From contig JAGXAB010000056.1 in assembly GCA_018971775.1 (NCBI GenBank), positions 1-42,637 of the forward strand: 42,637 nucleotides of DNA, read 5' to 3'. This document shows, piece by piece, positions 16,801 through 23,231 of this stretch. Source of the DNA: Cyanobacteria bacterium REEB67. Its GTDB lineage: Bacteria; Cyanobacteriota; Vampirovibrionia; Obscuribacterales; Obscuribacteraceae. The notes beneath the pieces were generated by a model that saw nothing but the letters and a program-made list of their open reading frames with translations, was not told the DNA's origin and made no database searches. The first letter of the stretch is position 1; each line of letters starts with the position of its first letter. Both the position numbers and the translations under genes were made by a program.

Positions 16801-17299
16801 AAGCTGGGGCATGGGCTCATTTGCCTTCAATACCGAAGTCGCCTACGGTGGCTATATATCGCCGTCGTCCGGCTCCCGCACCGGTTTTGCCTCGACAGGC
16901 ACTGAAGCGCAAATCGAAAGCGAAATCAAAAAAATCGTCGACGATTCACTCGAGAATGTCCGTAAGCTCCTGCTCTCCAAACGCGCCGAGCTCGATAAAA
17001 TCGCCACAGCTCTCGTAGAAAAAGAAACCCTCTACTACAAAGATCTGGTCGCAATTTTAGAACCGCATCGCACCGAAGATGAAATCAACAAAGAAATCGC
17101 CTCGATGTCGGAGCGCAAACTGGTCGGCACACCGCCCGTCGTCAATCTCGACTTTATGCCCGGACTCGCGGGAGCAACCGGTAATGGCAACGGCACAGCG
17201 GCCGGCGCGGGCAGCAGTGGTGGCGGCCCTGGTGGCAGTGCCCCGGGTGGTGACGGCGGCATTCTCAAACTCGATCCGCCTAAAAACGAAGACGGCTAA
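13850..17299 (+). CDS. FtsH-like membrane protease with three tandem AAA+ modules and an M41 peptidase
   Basis: The product has 1149 residues; ordinary FtsH is about 610-700 with one AAA+ module. Two membrane segments lie at about 8-24 and 37-64. Three AAA+ modules follow: Walker A at 141-148 (GPPGVGKT), 407-414 (GPPGVGKS) and 671-678 (GPPGTGKT); Walker B FIDEI at 198-202, 464-468 and 729-733; arginine-finger segments GRMDR, GRFDR and GRFDR at 260-264, 524-528 and 791-795. All three look able to hydrolyse ATP. The pore loop differs: LIMGLG in module 1 (no aromatic), MFRGQG in module 2, MWAGVG in module 3. The M41 domain (about 885-1075) has HEAGH at 893-897 and the third zinc ligand Asp971 in SSDLQ, so it should be active. 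A Gly-rich tail covers 1107-1137. AGGAG lies 13 bases upstream. Predicted role: ATP-driven degradation of membrane or misfolded proteins. Ring stoichiometry is unknown. Confidence 0.93.
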   Translation: MKNWVKWTFLILWTLLLIFTAQFWNPFVSVGALLKYTVVSVVAAGVYGALFIIIQFYIILQIIFPLPPRADSKAPKSVWKKSFKWLFKESPISPKAPQTLAEMTGNDKAKIEIKEVIDILAKSTHYEESGALVPKGMLFIGPPGVGKTLFARAIANEVGVPFYVVDGGNFSGLIMGLGVLKLKTLFNKLKNHDRAILFIDEIESMGSRRQQDQGFGGMADMNMTLNTLLTEMDGFHGSRLMVIGATNNDSMLDPALMRAGRMDRRIYFQMPTTEERTELFRYYLGKVVCDPSIDYEQITMLTNGYSPAEIANVVNEAALISRRPGNPSTVNTEMVLQALDRVSVGLERSVGNTGVELINHDPTIKLADVVGIDDVKKDIAEIVDFLQRGDELRKIGAKLPAGALMIGPPGVGKSMLAKAIANEAGVPFFGLSASTLISMFRGQGAAKIRALYTQARKSPAAIVFIDEIDAIAGGEGVEGALGGQRSTELNQILVELDGLGRSNVVTICATNKEATLDSAFYRSGRFDRKVYIGLPDKEARKSLFKKYIGKIKLAAEPDLDKLAKLSVNFSGADVAACCNEAAILAVRNGQTTVTEKDLEDAIDKVSVTAGHKMNTGGMNLSRVADLNVKLDDIKGMEEAKAEAAEVVAMLKHAELVAKSGLKAPKGVLLVGPPGTGKTMLAKAIANEAGVSFYALSGGDFQSMWAGVGSNRVRMVYEQARRSGKPAIVFIDEIDAIGGKRGQDFGGGAIQDSNKTLNQLLVEMDGFGKHKVLTIGATNNPNLLDGALLRAGRFDRQIEVGLPNLEAREAILAHYLKEKELDTTVHPLEIARMTVMDSGADLANIVNEAGLMAIRKGSLTITHKDLVNAIQRVHFGLSRSGNIGLEELWETAYHEAGHTIVAYVRNQRARIQVVTIVPTGGALGYMWPVDKEDRFQRAQNKQDLLIDIEVSLGGFAAENIYKQTTTNGVSSDLQRVASVARQMVKSWGMGSFAFNTEVAYGGYISPSSGSRTGFASTGTEAQIESEIKKIVDDSLENVRKLLLSKRAELDKIATALVEKETLYYKDLVAILEPHRTEDEINKEIASMSERKLVGTPPVVNLDFMPGLAGATGNGNGTAAGAGSSGGGPGGSAPGGDGGILKLDPPKNEDG

Positions 17300-17307
17300 T
17301 ACTCCGT

Positions 17308-18540
17308 ATGGCCTCCTGTCTAGAATACAAAGCCATGGTGAGCGCCGCGACGATAGCAGCGCTCACTGCATTTTTGGTTTTAGAAGCGCAGGCGCAACCA
17401 GGGCAATTACCGGTTGAAAAATCTCAGCCCGAGAAGATGCAAACGCACGCCATGTCTAACCCTTTCCGGATCATTGACGTCAGGTCACTGCCGGGCTTCG
17501 ATAAAAAATTCGAGCAGGCGCAAAGATTTGCCGGCGCTGACGCAGCCTACAGCATCAAACTCTCGCCGACAAAATCGCTCTGGCTTTTCGGCGATACCTT
17601 CGTAGATGTAGAAAACGCAGAAGGCGCCGCAAATTCGTCCGGTGATCGCCGAGAAAAAGACCGCAAACACTGTTCGATGATACGCAACAGCATCGCCATC
17701 GACAATCCTCAAAAAGCCGACAGTCAGCCTCGCTTTTATCTCAAGCGTCCGGGCTTTTTCACACCGTCGTCCGGAAATTTCTACTGGCCTGGTGACGGCC
17801 TGATGCTGGACGGCAAACTCTATCTCTTCATGCACGAAACCGAAAACGCACCTAAAAATCCGCCGCCGTATCAATTTAGTCCACTCACGGATCATTTGCT
17901 GGTCGTCCAAAATCCACAAGCTGCCCCTCAAACCTGGCAGGTCAAAGACATCCGCCTGGGCAACCGCGCCTCCCAGATCCAGATCGGTACCGCCTGCCTG
18001 CAAGAAGGTGATTATCTCTACATCTATTGTGCCAACTGCGCCTGCGGCTTTGGCCTGAACAAAAACCCGACCGCGCTGGCGCGCCTTCGTCTGACGGATC
18101 TGAAAGTCGGCATCGGCGAAAAAGCGCAAAGCCTCGAATCAAAAATGCAATGGTACTCAAACGGCTGGCAGGCTAAACGCGAATTTCTCAGCACACTCTG
18201 GGAAGATGGCGCCTCTGAAATGAGCGTGACAAAACTAACCGGCCTGAAGGGCTTCTTTGCCTTTTATCTGCCCTTCGGCAATAAGGCTATCATGATGCGC
18301 CATGCCGACCGTCCGGAGGGCCCCTGGAGCCTTCCTATCGCTGTGTATAAGCTTCCCGCCAGAAGCCGGGATATTATTTACTACAGCGCCAAAGCCCACC
18401 CCGAATATTTGCTAAAAGACGGCGATCTCCTGCTCACCTATTGCGACAACAGCGGCAACTTCAACCAGGTATTAAAAGACAGGCGCTTATATTTCCCCCG
18501 GGCGTTCAAAATAAAAATAGTCCCAAACAGCTCCCAATAG
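17308..18540 (+). CDS. Secreted DUF4185-like beta-propeller protein
   Basis: The product has 410 residues. A signal peptide covers about 8-30 (AATIAALTAFLVLEAQAQ). Met10 (base 17335) is an equally good start. The motif SLWLFGDTFVD at 90-100 and the block FYWPGDGLMLDGKLYLF at 158-174 are characteristic of DUF4185/five-bladed propeller proteins related in fold to glycoside hydrolases. A later blade has GPWSLPIAVYKLP. A small Cys cluster (CANCACGF, near 240) is unusual for a secreted protein and may form disulfides. It begins 8 bases after the FtsH-like stop, so it is probably in that transcript. The substrate is unknown; carbohydrate binding is a family-level guess. Confidence 0.7.
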   Translation: MASCLEYKAMVSAATIAALTAFLVLEAQAQPGQLPVEKSQPEKMQTHAMSNPFRIIDVRSLPGFDKKFEQAQRFAGADAAYSIKLSPTKSLWLFGDTFVDVENAEGAANSSGDRREKDRKHCSMIRNSIAIDNPQKADSQPRFYLKRPGFFTPSSGNFYWPGDGLMLDGKLYLFMHETENAPKNPPPYQFSPLTDHLLVVQNPQAAPQTWQVKDIRLGNRASQIQIGTACLQEGDYLYIYCANCACGFGLNKNPTALARLRLTDLKVGIGEKAQSLESKMQWYSNGWQAKREFLSTLWEDGASEMSVTKLTGLKGFFAFYLPFGNKAIMMRHADRPEGPWSLPIAVYKLPARSRDIIYYSAKAHPEYLLKDGDLLLTYCDNSGNFNQVLKDRRLYFPRAFKIKIVPNSSQ

Positions 18541-18590
18541 TGCGAAAACCTCGCAGCCAGATGCCAGGCGCGGAGCAAGACTGTGGCTAG

Positions 18591-19751
18591 TTATTTGATC
18601 TCGTACAAGGCACGTATGCTGCTCGCATCGCGCTTGCTCGGGTACTCGACATAAGGCGGATGGACAAAGGGATACATGATATCGAGCGTATTGTTCGAGT
18701 GCGGCAGACCAAGGGCGTGGCCGACCTCGTGGATGACGACATGTCTAAAATGAGCCGGGTTTGATTCCTCGTCCCAGAATACTTCTACACGCGAAAAGCC
18801 CCGCACATCTGCGTTTTTTGAATCGTAATCACCGAGCGTCTCGCCAAGCTTGACGCCGCCGCCCTGATATTTGCTGCCGCGCATCACACCGACTAATTTG
18901 CAGACGATTTTTGCTTGCCTTTGATCGTCGACTATCTGAAAGCGCAGCCAGCCGCCGCTGGCATCGCGCCAGCGTGTAAAAGCATCGATTACCGCCTGCC
19001 GAAAAGGTGCTTTCAGCTCCGGCATTTCCGGGTCCGACCAGATCGCCACTTTGATCGGAAAGTCCGAGCGCTGCCAGGCAAGATCGGCTGTCGGACTGGC
19101 ATAAGAGGCAGAGTAGGGATCGCCCAACTCATAAAAGGCGGCGATACTGTTAAGCGCACCAGTCGCCATCTGAGACTCGGGCGAGAGCGGTCCGGCTTTG
19201 CTTTTGATTTGTTCGAGGACAGCAATAGCGTCTTTGAAGCGCCCCTGATAAACGTAGACCTGAGCTATTTCGAAACGCGCCCGACTGTCGTTCGGATCGA
19301 GAAAAGTACACTCGAGAAATTCTTCGACAGCCTTTTGGAAACGTCCTTCCTCGGTCAAACCTCTGCCGAGGAGATAATGAAATTTCGCCACCTTCGGCTC
19401 GCGGCGCACAGCTTCGCTGAGGAGGAGGTCAGCCTCTTTATGCTTGTACTGACGAGCAAGCAGACGGGCATTTTTGACCAGGTCGTCTGTAGAGATGTCG
19501 GCATAAGCTTTGGGGATATTAGCCGGCCTTGCGACCGGCTCAGTTTTACCGGACAAGGATGGGCGGTGTGACACCACAGGCGGTGTCGGCCTTTTGGTGG
19601 TAAGTTGTGCCGCAATTGCAGGTGAGATTAACAAGGGCAGGTCGATACCGTTGATGATACGCTCCGGTATCGGCAATCCGCTGAGAAGAAAGCCAAATAC
19701 AGCCGCGGAAAAGCACCCAGCAATTTTCCAATTATCCCGCCTTGTCGCCAT
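18591..19751 (-). CDS. Exported TPR protein with matrixin-type metalloprotease domain
   Basis: The product has 386 residues. The N-terminus has a hydrophobic stretch (about 11-26) fitting an export signal or anchor, then a Pro-rich linker. TPR-like helices cover about 90-210 (YHLLGRGLTEEGRFQKAVEEFLE and the next pair). Residues 230-386 are a metzincin: HEVGHALGLPH at 341-351 supplies three zinc His and the catalytic Glu, and the Met-turn is DIMYP with Met359. The fold start FPIKVAIWSD also suits matrixins. TPR plus matrixin is a combination seen in cyanobacterial-type genomes; the TPR may recruit protein targets. It lies convergent to the propeller gene with 50 bases between. Confidence 0.88.
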   Translation of the reverse strand: MATRRDNWKIAGCFSAAVFGFLLSGLPIPERIINGIDLPLLISPAIAAQLTTKRPTPPVVSHRPSLSGKTEPVARPANIPKAYADISTDDLVKNARLLARQYKHKEADLLLSEAVRREPKVAKFHYLLGRGLTEEGRFQKAVEEFLECTFLDPNDSRARFEIAQVYVYQGRFKDAIAVLEQIKSKAGPLSPESQMATGALNSIAAFYELGDPYSASYASPTADLAWQRSDFPIKVAIWSDPEMPELKAPFRQAVIDAFTRWRDASGGWLRFQIVDDQRQAKIVCKLVGVMRGSKYQGGGVKLGETLGDYDSKNADVRGFSRVEVFWDEESNPAHFRHVVIHEVGHALGLPHSNNTLDIMYPFVHPPYVEYPSKRDASSIRALYEIK

Positions 19752-19805
19752 CTTTCATACCAGAAACAGTCTACATATACAGATTAGCTTATTCAGCGCG
19801 GCCTG

Positions 19806-20333
19806 CTACGCCTCAGGACGATGAACAAAGATGTGCCATTCGTCTGTATCGATTTTCTGTGTCCAGTATTGTAGCCCACGTAATTCCCATATATCGAAAA
19901 GAGGCTGTGGCTGCCACTTGTGTTTAATTCCAATTACCTCACCAGGCCTTAACGCATTTACGGCAATATTTATTGGTGGCATGGGATCGTCTAATTTTTG
20001 ATCACCTGGCAAAACATCTACCCACTTTATTTGAGCCTCACCTAAGTCGGCCATCCAAACCGGCGGCTGTTCAGATGAAGTTGGCACAGCCGCTAGACTA
20101 TCCCGTATTTTTTCTAGCGGCTGCCCGGCAAGTGAATTGATCTTATCCAGAAACTCTTGGTCTGGAATATTGACCATGGCTGCCAGTCGTCTGAGCGTTA
20201 TGCGAGCGGGCATAACCCGCCGCATTAGCGGATTGCGTAATCGCTCAAAATCGTGCGGATTGAGACTTACTAGGTAATCCAAAATTGCCGGGTTATACGT
20301 CAGCGCTTCGGCAAGCTTCGTATCACCGTTCAT
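19806..20333 (-). CDS. DUF1858 plus DUF2249-like domain protein
   Basis: The product has 175 residues from the ATG at 20333, which overlaps the upstream stop as ATGA. A TTG at 20351 is possible but has less support. The N-terminal half (LAEALTYNPAILDYL, then MRRVMPARITLRRLAAM) matches DUF1858, a domain found with hybrid-cluster and redox proteins. The C-terminal half (VNALRPGEVIGIKHKWQPQPLFDIWELRG, ending WHIFVHRP) matches the DUF2249/TusA-like fold. Both domains are linked to nitrogen-oxide or sulfur redox chemistry in other bacteria. Translation is coupled to the rubredoxin-like gene, which suggests an electron carrier working with this protein. The exact reaction is unknown. Confidence 0.75.
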   Translation of the reverse strand: MNGDTKLAEALTYNPAILDYLVSLNPHDFERLRNPLMRRVMPARITLRRLAAMVNIPDQEFLDKINSLAGQPLEKIRDSLAAVPTSSEQPPVWMADLGEAQIKWVDVLPGDQKLDDPMPPINIAVNALRPGEVIGIKHKWQPQPLFDIWELRGLQYWTQKIDTDEWHIFVHRPEA

Positions 20334-20551
20334 TTTGCTTTTTGCAAACAACTATCTTCATGCTTGTGTTCGGCGCTGTCTGTCTTTATGGAGACGCATG
20401 AGCAGGGTTGAAATGTATCTTTGCCTGCGCCACAATCGCATTTCCAACCTTCAGGAAGCGAATCGAATGATGCCTTTTTAGGATCGAGCTTCTCATGGGG
20501 TTCTTCATAAATTGCATTGCATGCTGTGCAAATGTGTCTTCCGGGCTTCAT
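20330..20551 (-). CDS. Rubredoxin-like protein with shortened second Cys pair
   Basis: The product has 73 residues. The first knuckle is CTACNAIYEEP (CxxCxxxY as in rubredoxins). The second reads LPEGWKCDCGAGKDTFQP. Rubredoxin normally has CPxCG here, so this pair is C-x-C, one residue short. Every flanking position (LP..W, G.GKD.F) is conserved. Extra cysteines follow at CSCVS and in the tail. The iron site may be altered or the protein may bind zinc. AGGAGG lies 8 bases before the ATG. It is the first gene of a two-gene unit with the DUF1858 protein, to which it is coupled by a 4-base overlap. Confidence 0.8.
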   Translation of the reverse strand: MKPGRHICTACNAIYEEPHEKLDPKKASFDSLPEGWKCDCGAGKDTFQPCSCVSIKTDSAEHKHEDSCLQKAK

Positions 20552-20824
20552 GGTGTAATCCTCCTGGATTGTTATTCTAGTATTGCTTTGACGTCACTAA
20601 CTTTTTGCAGATCATCCATGAATTTGCAACCTAATTTCCATTGCTCGCGAATTGTACCTTGTACCGGATACACAGACAATGTGCCAAATGTCATTTGTAT
20701 TCAAACCCCAACTAGAGGATCTGCTCATCTAGGCTCTAAACCTTCGCAATATTTGGAACTTTAGGGTCGGCACCTATCCACGCTACAATTATGCGATCCT
20801 CGCAGAGCAAGTGGTACATTTTGC

Positions 20825-21133
20825 ATGGTGCGTAAATCTGTGTTCGTTTTCGGAGCGACTGGGGCTGTTGGAGCAAGACTCTGCCCGATCCTGGTAGACG
20901 ATGAATGGCAAGTGATCGGCAGCACAAGACAAGAAGGGAAAGTCAGTTCTCTCCGCGCTCAAGGAGTCGAGCCAATTGTACTTGACGTCTTTGATACAAA
21001 TGCTGTCGAAAAGGCACTGCTTCAATTTGCTCCTGACGTGGTAATTATCCAACTTACCGATCTCCCCATTGGTCTGCCCGCGGATGCGATGGAACAAGCA
21101 TCTCTGCGCAACGCCAAAATATGGGGCGAATGA
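20825..21133 (+). pseudogene. NAD-dependent epimerase/dehydratase, N-terminal remnant
   Basis: Only 102 residues remain of a family normally about 300 long. The Rossmann start VFVFGATGAVGARL (GxxGxxG) and the following FAPDVVIIQLTDLPIGLP and RNAKI are typical of SDR-type sugar or nucleotide epimerases. Just after RNAKIWGE, where intact relatives usually continue into a conserved helix, there is a TGA, and nothing similar follows. The methyltransferase starts 41 bases later. It lacks the catalytic Y-x3-K, so it is probably a decayed gene. A short functional NAD-binding protein cannot be excluded. Confidence 0.65.
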
Positions 21134-21173
21134 ATCAATTTGTGGTCGATGACTCTCAAGAAGAGCTTGTTAA

Positions 21174-22022
21174 GTGGGACAAGTAAAGCAAGCCGTGCAC
21201 TATTACGAAAAAGACGGACTACTCGAGCGCGTGCGAGCCGCTCTGGCCGCTGCCGGTCTTGGCGAAGGGACGCTCACCTGGCGCGACCTCGCACCACTGG
21301 ACCAATTCCACGCCCGCGGCCTGGCGGCCACAAAGGAAATGGCCGAGCTCCTCACCCTGCCGCCACAGAGCAATTTTCTCGACATCGGCTCGGGATTGGG
21401 CGGGCCGGCCCGGTATCTGGCGGCAAATTACGGCTGCACAGTGCAGGGCATAGACCTGACCCAGTCATATGTCGATATCGCTAATTATTTGGCCGAGCGC
21501 ACAGGACTGGCCGAGCGAGTCACCTTTGAGTGCGGAAACGCCACGGCATTGCCTTATGCAGATGAAAGCTTCGACGCAGCCTGGACACAACATGTGGCGA
21601 TGAATATCGAGGATCGGTCGACGTTTTATGCCGAGGCGCGGCGCGTCCTCAAACCAGGTGGCAAGCTTGCCATCTATGACGTAATCGCCGGTGCGGAGGG
21701 CTCGGTACATTTCCCCGTACCCTGGTCGAACGGCCCGGAGACGAGCTTCCTGCTCAATGAGCAGGAGATGAAAACTCAATTGCTGGCGGCAGGCTTTAAA
21801 ATCGACTCCTGGCTGAATCGCACCGCTGACGGTATCGCCTGGTTCGAGGATTTCCAACAGAAACAAAAGCAAAGAGCCACACCCGACGAGACGAAGACAG
21901 CCCAGCCACTTGGTCTGAATACGATCGTTGGCCCGGATCTGGCGGAGCGCACGGCAAATTTCCTGCGCAGCTTGCAAGAAGGACGGGCCGGCTTAGTGGA
22001 AGCCATACTGGTGCGCCCCTGA
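21174..22022 (+). CDS. Class I SAM-dependent methyltransferase
   Basis: The product has 282 residues. SAM motif I is LDIGSGLGGPAR at 69-80, the acidic end of strand 2 is GIDLT, motif II is SFDAAWTQHVAMNI, and motif III is VLKPGGKLAIYDVI. The N-terminal VKQAVHYYEKDGLLERV and the overall layout resemble sarcosine/dimethylglycine and UbiE-like small-molecule methyltransferases. The substrate is not determinable. Start is GTG at 21174, directly after an in-frame TAA and with only a weak AGAAGAG upstream, so expression level is uncertain. It sits immediately after the epimerase remnant, which suggests the junction arose by deletion. Confidence 0.88.
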   Translation: MGQVKQAVHYYEKDGLLERVRAALAAAGLGEGTLTWRDLAPLDQFHARGLAATKEMAELLTLPPQSNFLDIGSGLGGPARYLAANYGCTVQGIDLTQSYVDIANYLAERTGLAERVTFECGNATALPYADESFDAAWTQHVAMNIEDRSTFYAEARRVLKPGGKLAIYDVIAGAEGSVHFPVPWSNGPETSFLLNEQEMKTQLLAAGFKIDSWLNRTADGIAWFEDFQQKQKQRATPDETKTAQPLGLNTIVGPDLAERTANFLRSLQEGRAGLVEAILVRP

Positions 22023-22217
22023 TGCTTGCAAATATATTTAGCTGGAAGAATGGCTGATACAAGCAATCTTCCTTCTGGCAACACAAAATCTCTAAAAAAA
22101 ACATTGAGAAATGCGGGGTGATTTTTCGCTTTTGTGTTTAATAATTTGTGTGGCGACCGCGACAAAAAAGGTCGTCCGAATACTAGACAATCAGAAATTT
22201 TCAAGGAGGCATTGGTT

Positions 22218-22655
22218 ATGTTCTTCCAGGATTTTGCATCGCCTTTTGATTCTCCCGCACAGATGCGAGTGCTCCAGGACAGGCTGAGCAGGCTGGTGAA
22301 TAACGCAAAAGACGTTCGCAGAAATGAATACCCACCGATCAATGTATGGGCCTCGGACAAAAGTGTTGTGATCACGGCGGAAATTCCCGGTGTTGAATTA
22401 GATGACATTGACCTGCAGGTCTGCAATCAAATCGTCACGCTAAAAGCAAAGCGCACGCAAGAAGTAGTTGACGAAACACCGACTGTGCACCGCAGAGAGA
22501 GAGGATATGGCGAATTTACACGCTCCCTCGAGCTGCCTTATGCCATCGACGCCGATAACGTCGACGCTTCATTTACGAACGGCGTCTTGCGCGTAGAATT
22601 TGCCCGAGCCGCCGTCGATCTGCCCAAACGCATCGCTGTCCAGGCTAGCGCATAG
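22218..22655 (+). CDS. Small heat-shock protein Hsp20, first copy
   Basis: The product has 145 residues from the ATG at 22218, chosen for AAGGAGG at 22203-22209. The alpha-crystallin domain covers about 38-130: PPINVWASDKSVVITAEIPGV, the loop with HRRERGYGEFTRSLELP, and NGVLRVEF at the end. The C-terminal RIAV is a plausible I-x-I/V oligomer contact. It is an ATP-independent holdase for unfolding proteins. A second Hsp20 follows 92 bases downstream. I found no CIRCE-type inverted repeat upstream, so control is unknown. Confidence 0.95.
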   Translation: MFFQDFASPFDSPAQMRVLQDRLSRLVNNAKDVRRNEYPPINVWASDKSVVITAEIPGVELDDIDLQVCNQIVTLKAKRTQEVVDETPTVHRRERGYGEFTRSLELPYAIDADNVDASFTNGVLRVEFARAAVDLPKRIAVQASA

Positions 22656-22747
22656 GCTTGCTCACAGGCCTTTTACGACAGCTTGAAACAAATAACTTTC
22701 CTACAAAAAACCGTCTAAAACGCAAAAAATTGATCAGGAGGTCAGCC

Positions 22748-23149
22748 ATGACTGGAGCTATTGCTGAACACACAGCAGAAGTAACAACTACTCAAAGTGA
22801 AAACAGCACTGAAAATCGTAGATTGTATGCACCGCCGGCAGACATCTATGAAGCCAACGATAAAATTTTTGTGCTTGCCGACATGCCAGGCGTAAGCGAA
22901 CAGTCGCTCGATATCACTCTCGAAAAAAATGTCCTGACCATTCAGGGCTTCACCGCCGCCAGAAGAGAAGAGGGCTTGCGACTCGTCCACTGCGAATGCC
23001 CGGACGGTAATTATCGCCGCGTATTTCTTCTGTCCGAGGAAATCGACCGGGAGCATATTGAAGCGACCGTCAGTAACGGTGTCCTGAAGCTAGTCTTGCC
23101 GAAATCACCGAAGGCGAAAGCACGAAAAATAGAAATCAAAGCAAAATAA
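22748..23149 (+). CDS. Small heat-shock protein Hsp20, second copy
   Basis: The product has 133 residues from the ATG at 22748, chosen for AGGAGGT at 22736-22742. The alpha-crystallin domain covers about 30-125 (PADIYEANDKIFVLADMPGV, NYRRVFLLSEEIDREHIEA, NGVLKLVLPK). The tail KIEIKAK supplies the I-x-I motif. It differs clearly from the first copy in the N-terminal arm and in a Cys-containing loop (VHCECPDG), so the pair could form mixed oligomers or have split roles. The gene ends before a strong stem-loop. Confidence 0.95.
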   Translation: MTGAIAEHTAEVTTTQSENSTENRRLYAPPADIYEANDKIFVLADMPGVSEQSLDITLEKNVLTIQGFTAARREEGLRLVHCECPDGNYRRVFLLSEEIDREHIEATVSNGVLKLVLPKSPKAKARKIEIKAK

Positions 23150-23173
23150 GTGCAGTCGCGGCGAGATATAGAC

Positions 23174-23203
23174 GAAAGAGGCAGGGCCGACCCTGCCTCT
23201 TTC
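23174..23203. terminator. Stem-loop between convergent Hsp20 and LysM genes
   Basis: A 13-base perfect stem (23174-23186 with 23191-23203) closes a CCGA loop. The stem ends carry GAAAG and CTTTC. It is symmetric and probably ends transcription from both sides, though the T tract is short. Confidence 0.75.
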
Positions 23204-23231
23204 AATTTCATCAGTCAAGCAAAACCCTGAT

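Noticed and set aside
22023..22217. CIRCE element or heat-shock sigma promoter upstream of the Hsp20 genes
   Set aside because: No TTAGCACTC-N9-GAGTGCTAA-type inverted repeat and no convincing CTTGAA/CCCCAT pair is present.
22134..22217. Upstream GTG start extending the first Hsp20 protein by 28 residues
   Set aside because: The ATG at 22218 has a perfect AAGGAGG; the upstream stretch is unlike any Hsp20 arm and lacks a ribosome-binding site.
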